DNA from: Conus ventricosus
Taxonomy: Eukaryota; Mollusca; Gastropoda; Neogastropoda; Conidae
DNA: 10,000 bases
Direction: 5' to 3'
Assembly: GCA_018398815.1 (NCBI GenBank)
Contig: CM031622.1
Location: 24,822,118-24,832,117 of the forward strand
Below are positions 6,368 to 10,000 of the stretch, one piece after another. The notes beneath the pieces are model-generated. The model was not told the DNA's origin. It saw only the letters and a program-made list of their open reading frames with translations, and searched no databases. Numbering within the stretch: the stretch's first letter is position 1; the number at the start of each line of letters is the position of its first letter. Both the position numbers and the translations under genes were made by a program.

Positions 6368-6508
6368 AGTGTGAGCTGCTCTCTGAGTGTGATGGGCTTT
6401 GGGGAGTCCATCATGAGCCTGCTGGGGCAGGACAACCCATGGATAGCTCGAGGCATCGCCTTTGGCGTCGTCCTGCTGCTGCTGGGTCTGTTGTTCCCCT
6501 TCTGTTGA
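6368..6508 (+). CDS. Terminal coding exon: C-terminal membrane anchor of an unknown protein
   Basis: This is the best coding call in the window. An acceptor (gttgttggttgcag, AG at 6366-6367) follows a branch-point-like ctgat 35 bases upstream. The frame then gives 46 codons to the TGA at 6506-6508. The protein runs SVSCSLSVMGFGESIMSLLG, QDNPWIARG, then IAFGVVLLLLGLLFPFC. Residues 30-45 are a hydrophobic segment directly before the stop, so the protein would be a C-terminally anchored (tail-anchored type) membrane protein or end in its last membrane pass. G or C fills the third position in 35 of 46 codons, unlike the AT-rich surroundings. The open frame continues upstream to 6230 through the SINE-like and GT repeats, which I take as intron. 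A second AG at 6368-6369 would start the exon two bases later. I do not recognise the family. No AATAAA follows before the minisatellite. Confidence 0.6.
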   Translation, partial: SVSCSLSVMGFGESIMSLLGQDNPWIARGIAFGVVLLLLGLLFPFC

Positions 6509-6544
6509 CACTTTTGATCTCCCTTGCAAAATATTCTAAGAATG

Positions 6545-6547
<3 letters not shown>

Positions 6548-6587
<40 letters not shown>
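6548..6587. repeat. (TC)20 microsatellite
   Basis: A pure TC dinucleotide run, joined directly to the following GT run. It starts about 40 bases after the stop of the terminal exon and would lie in the 3' UTR if the transcript extends this far. Confidence 0.95.
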
Positions 6588-6621
<34 letters not shown>

Positions 6622-6635
6622 GTGTTTGTGTGTGT

Positions 6636-6690
<55 letters not shown>

Positions 6691-6780
6691 GGTGTGTGTA
6701 TGTGTGTGCGTGTGTTTGTGTGTGCATGCATGTGTGTGTGCGCGTGCATGTGTGCGTGCGTGCATGCGTGCTTGTGTGTG
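6588..6780. repeat. GT microsatellite with GC interruptions
   Basis: Long GT runs with scattered c, t and a interruptions and gcatgcatg-type units near 6724-6771. The apparent Cys-Val and His-Thr reading frames on the two strands are products of the repeat. Confidence 0.95.
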
Positions 6781-7060
6781 TTATGTTTGACAAAAAGTGG
6801 GACAGAAGATGGGCATGAGTGTGTGTGTGCCTGGCTGCATGAGTTTTTGTATGTGTTTGCGTGTACATGCACAGAAGCATTCACATGTATTATGCCATTG
6901 TGTGTATACCTGTCTATACGACATTTCTCAGGAAACGTTTGAAACCAAAGAGTTGTGTCCATATGCACGAGTGTGCCTATGTGTATGTGGGTGTGTGTGA
7001 GATAGGGTGAGTGAGTGTGTGCATGGCATGGTTTTATGAGTGCATGTCTGTTACTGTGTG
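6781..7060. other. GT-rich transition into the minisatellite
   Basis: GT-rich, partly unique sequence with several tgtgtgtg patches. No gene, no AATAAA and no structure beyond simple-sequence bias was seen. Confidence 0.6.
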
Positions 7061-10000
7061 GGTGATCCCATTGTGTGACAGTGGCTGTGTGGTGTGTCAG
7101 GGGGTGAAGTGATCCCACGTGTGACAGTGGCTGTGTGGTGTGTGTCAGGGGGTAAGTGATCCCACTGTGTGACAGTGGCTGTGTGGTGTGGGGTCAGGGG
7201 GTGAAGTGATCCCACTGTGTGACAGTGGCGTGTGGTGTGTGTCAGGGGGGTTGAATGGGGTGACACACACCGTGTGACAATGGCTGTGGTGTGTGTCAGA
7301 GGGTGAAATGATCCCACTGTGTGACAGTGGCTGTGTGGTGTGTGTCAGGGGGGAAGTAATCCCACTGTGTGACAGTGGCTGTGTGGTGTGTGTCAGGGGG
7401 GTGAAGTGATCCCACTGTGTGACAGTGGCTGGGTGGTGTGTGTCAGGGGGGTGAAGTGATCCCACTGTGTGACAGTGGCTGTGTGGTGTGTGTCAGGGGG
7501 GTGAAGTGATCCCACTGTGTGACAGTGGCTGGGGTGGTGTGGTCAGAGGGGTGAAGTGATCCCACTGTGTGACAGTGGCTGTGTGGTGTGTGTCAGGGGG
7601 GTGAAGTGATCCCACTGTGTGACAGTGGCTGTGTGGTGTGTGTCAGGGGGTGAAATGATCCCATTGTGTGACAGTGGCTGTGTGGTGTGTGTCAGGGGGT
7701 GTAGTGATCCCACTGTGTGACAGTGGCTGTGTGGTGTGTCAGAGGGGTGTAGTGATCCCACTGTGTGACAGTGGCTGTGTGGGTGTGTCAGAGGGGTGTA
7801 GTGATCCCACTGTGTGACAGTGGCTGTGTGGTGTGTGTCAGAAGGGTGAAGTGATCCCACTGTGTGACAGTGGCAGTGTGGTGTGTGTCAGGGGGTGAAG
7901 TGTATGATCCCACTGTGTGACAGCAGCTGTGTGGTGTGTGTCAGGGGGGTGAAGTGATCCCACTGTGTGACAGTGGCTGTGTGGTGTGTGTCAGGGGGGT
8001 GAAGTGTATGATCCCACTGTGTACAGTGGCAGGTGTGTGTGTGGTTGGGGGGGTTTGAAGTGATCCCACTGTGTGGCAGGGGCTGTGTGGTGTGTGTAAG
8101 GGGGTGAAGTGATCCCACTGTATGACAGTGGCAGTGTGGTGTGTGTCAGGGGGTGAAGTGTATGATCCCACTGTGTGACAGTGGCTGTGTGGTGGTGTGT
8201 CAGGGGTGAAGTGATCCCACTGTGTGACAGTGGCAGTGAGGTGTGTGTCAGGGGGGTGAAGTGATCCCACTGTGTGACTGTGGCAGTGTGGTGTGTGTCA
8301 GAGGGGTGAAGTGTATGATCCCACTGTGTGACAGTGGCTGTGTTGTGTGTCAGGGGGGTGAAGTGATCCCACTGTGTGACAGTGGCAGTGTGGTGTGTGT
8401 CAGAGGGGTGTAGTGATCCCACTGTGTGACAGTGGCAGTGTGGTGTGTGTCAGGGGGGTGAAGTGATCCCACTGTGTGGCTGTGGCTGTGTGGTGTGTGT
8501 CAGGGGGTGTGAAGTGATCCCACTGTGTGACAGTGGCTGTGGGGTGTGTGTCATGGGGGTGAAGTGATCCCACAATGTGACAGTGGCAGTGTAGTATGTG
8601 TCAGGGGGGCGAAGTGTATGATCCCACTGTGTGACAGTGGCTGGTGGTGTGTGTTAGGGGGGTGAAGTGATCCCACTGTGTGACAGTGGCAGTGTAGTAT
8701 GTGTCAGGGGGGTGAAGTGTATGATCCCACTGTGTGACAGTGGCTGTGTGGTGTGTGTCAGAGGGGTGTAGTGATCCCACTGTGTGACAGTGGCTGTGTG
8801 GTGTGTGTCAGGGGGTGAAGTGACCCCACTGTGTGACATGGGCTGTGTGGTGTGTGTCAGAGGGTGAAGTGTATGATCCCACTGTGTGACAGTGGCTGTG
8901 TGGTGTGTGTCAGGGGGTGAAGTGATCCCACTGTGTGACAGTGGCAGTGTAGTATGTGTCAGGGGGGTGAAGTGTATGATCCCACATTGTGACAGTGACA
9001 GTGTGGTGTGTGTCAGGGGGGTGAATTGATCCCACTGTGTGATAGTGGCTGTGTGGTGTGTGTCAGAGGGGTGAAGTGAGTGACACACACAGTGAACAGT
9101 GGCTGTGTGGTGTGTCAGAGGGGTGAAGTGGATGACACACACTGGGTGACAGTGGCTGTGTGATGTGTGTCAAGGGTGAAGTGGATGACACACACTGTGT
9201 GACAGTGGCTGTGTGGTTGTGTGTCAGAGGGGTGAAGTGGATGACACACACACTGTGTGACAGTGGCTGTGTGGTGTGTGTTAGAGGGTGAAGTGGATGA
9301 CACACACTGTGTGACAGTGGCTGTGTGGCGTGTGTCAGAGGGGTGAAGTGATCCCACTGTGTGACAGTGGCTGTGTGGTGTGTGTCAGAGGGGTGAAGTG
9401 GGTGACACACACTGTGTGACAGTGGCTGTGTGGTGTGTGTCAGATGGGTGAGGTGGGTGGACACACACTGGGTGACAGTGGCTGTGTGGTGTGTGTCTGA
9501 GGGGTGAAGTGATCCCACTGTGTGACAGTGGCTGTGTGGTGTGTGTCAGAGGGGTGAAGTGGGTGACACACACTGTGTGACAGTGGCTGTGTGGTGTGTG
9601 TCAGAGGGTGAAGTGGGTGACACACACTGTGTGACAGTGGCTGTGGTTGTGTGTCAGAGGGGTGAAGTGGGTGACACACACTGTGTGACAGTGGCTGTGT
9701 GGTGTGTGTCAGAGGGGTGAAGTGGGTGACACACACTGGGTGACAGTGGCTGTGTGGTGTGTGTCAGAGGGTGAAGTGGGTGACACACACTGGGTGACAG
9801 TGGCTGTGTGGTGTGTGTCAGAGGGGTGAAGTGGATGACACACACTGTGGACAGTGGCTGTGTGGTGTGTGTCAGAGGGGTGAAGTGGATGACACACACT
9901 GTGTGACAGTGGCTGTGTGGTGTGTGTCAGAGGGGTGAAGTGGATGACACACACTGTGTGACAGTGGCTGTGTGGTGTGTTGTCAGAGGGGTGAAGTGGG
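7061..10000. repeat. Large minisatellite of 50- to 55-bp units, open at the right edge
   Basis: About 2.94 kb of tandem units, roughly 55-60 copies by length. The basic unit is 50 bp: gtgaagtgatcccactgtgt, then gacagtggctgtgtggtgtg, then tgtcaggggg. Examples of exact 50-base steps start at 7401, 7451 and 7501. Three unit types are visible: A with gtgatccca (50 bp), B with gtgtatgatccca (4 bp longer), and C with gtgg(a/g)tgacacacac (about 55 bp). Types A and B fill 7061-9070 apart from one C-like unit near 7255; C dominates afterwards. Each A or B unit contains the dyad CCACTG-tgtga-CAGTGG. The units differ by small changes, so this is an array under turnover and not a coding repeat. Confidence 0.97.
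9071..10000. repeat. Type C domain of the minisatellite
   Basis: Units of about 55 bp in which the tccca part of the A unit is replaced by tgacacacac. That replacement is the exact reverse complement of gtgtgtgtca, found about 15 bases upstream in each unit (for example 9920-9929 and 9945-9954). Two A-type units are embedded near 9343 and 9504. The domain continues beyond the window. Confidence 0.9.

Noticed and set aside
6411..7118. Minus-strand 235-codon open frame with HTHT and REREREK runs
   Set aside because: It is the antisense of the terminal exon plus TC and GT microsatellites. The coding evidence is on the plus strand.
7051..9954. Many minus-strand open frames of 60-160 codons with THHTATVTQWDH-type peptides
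   Set aside because: They are translations of the minisatellite. The peptide cycles through three frames because the unit is not a multiple of three, and the frames have no non-repeat domain.
7061..10000. CRISPR-like appearance of regular repeats
   Set aside because: Units abut with no unique spacers and vary by small changes. This is a eukaryotic minisatellite.
7061..10000. G-quadruplex potential from the G runs of the minisatellite
   Set aside because: Runs are about 44 bases apart and often broken, too distant for a canonical intramolecular quadruplex.

Overview
The window is non-coding-dominated DNA from an animal nuclear genome. Microsatellites, decayed non-LTR and piggyBac-like elements, SINE-like repeats and intron-style splice signals rule out a prokaryote. 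Two interspersed repeats (about 1971-2112 and about 5853-6300) look like families I remember from marine molluscs, and the 3' end of the retrotransposon looks similar too. A gastropod or other mollusc is therefore the best guess. That guess rests on memory, not on a search.

Layout. 1-690: 3' end of a dead RNase H-bearing non-LTR retrotransposon, plus strand, followed at 702-851 by a 31-bp tandem repeat. 852-1970: AT-rich DNA with no recognisable gene. 1971-2112: SINE-like repeat. 2113-2768: unassigned DNA with a long minus-strand open frame that is faintly zinc-finger-like. 2769-2938: GT/GC microsatellite. 2939-3667: nothing recognisable. 3668-4588: an internally deleted piggyBac-like element with TTAA at both ends, matched terminal motifs and symmetric subterminal repeats. 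It carries the start of a transposase on the minus strand. 4589-6508: the only stretch with a case for a host gene, on the plus strand. 6509-7060: TC and GT microsatellites. 7061-10000: a large minisatellite of 50- to 55-bp units that runs off the right edge.

Host gene. The best-supported coding sequence is a terminal exon at 6368-6508. It has a branch-point-like sequence and an acceptor AG, a GC-rich third codon position (35 of 46), and ends in a hydrophobic segment directly before the stop, like a tail-anchored or C-terminally anchored membrane protein. Two weaker upstream exon candidates (4927-5017 and 5258-5335) have splice-like borders and compatible phases. The second has two decayed copies just downstream. 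I recognise no protein family for any of the three.

No complete gene, RNA gene, CRISPR array or bacterial signal was found. The most unusual structure is in the minisatellite. From about 9071 a new unit type takes over, in which a short segment is replaced by the exact reverse complement of a neighbouring segment, as expected from a template-switch mutation that then spread.
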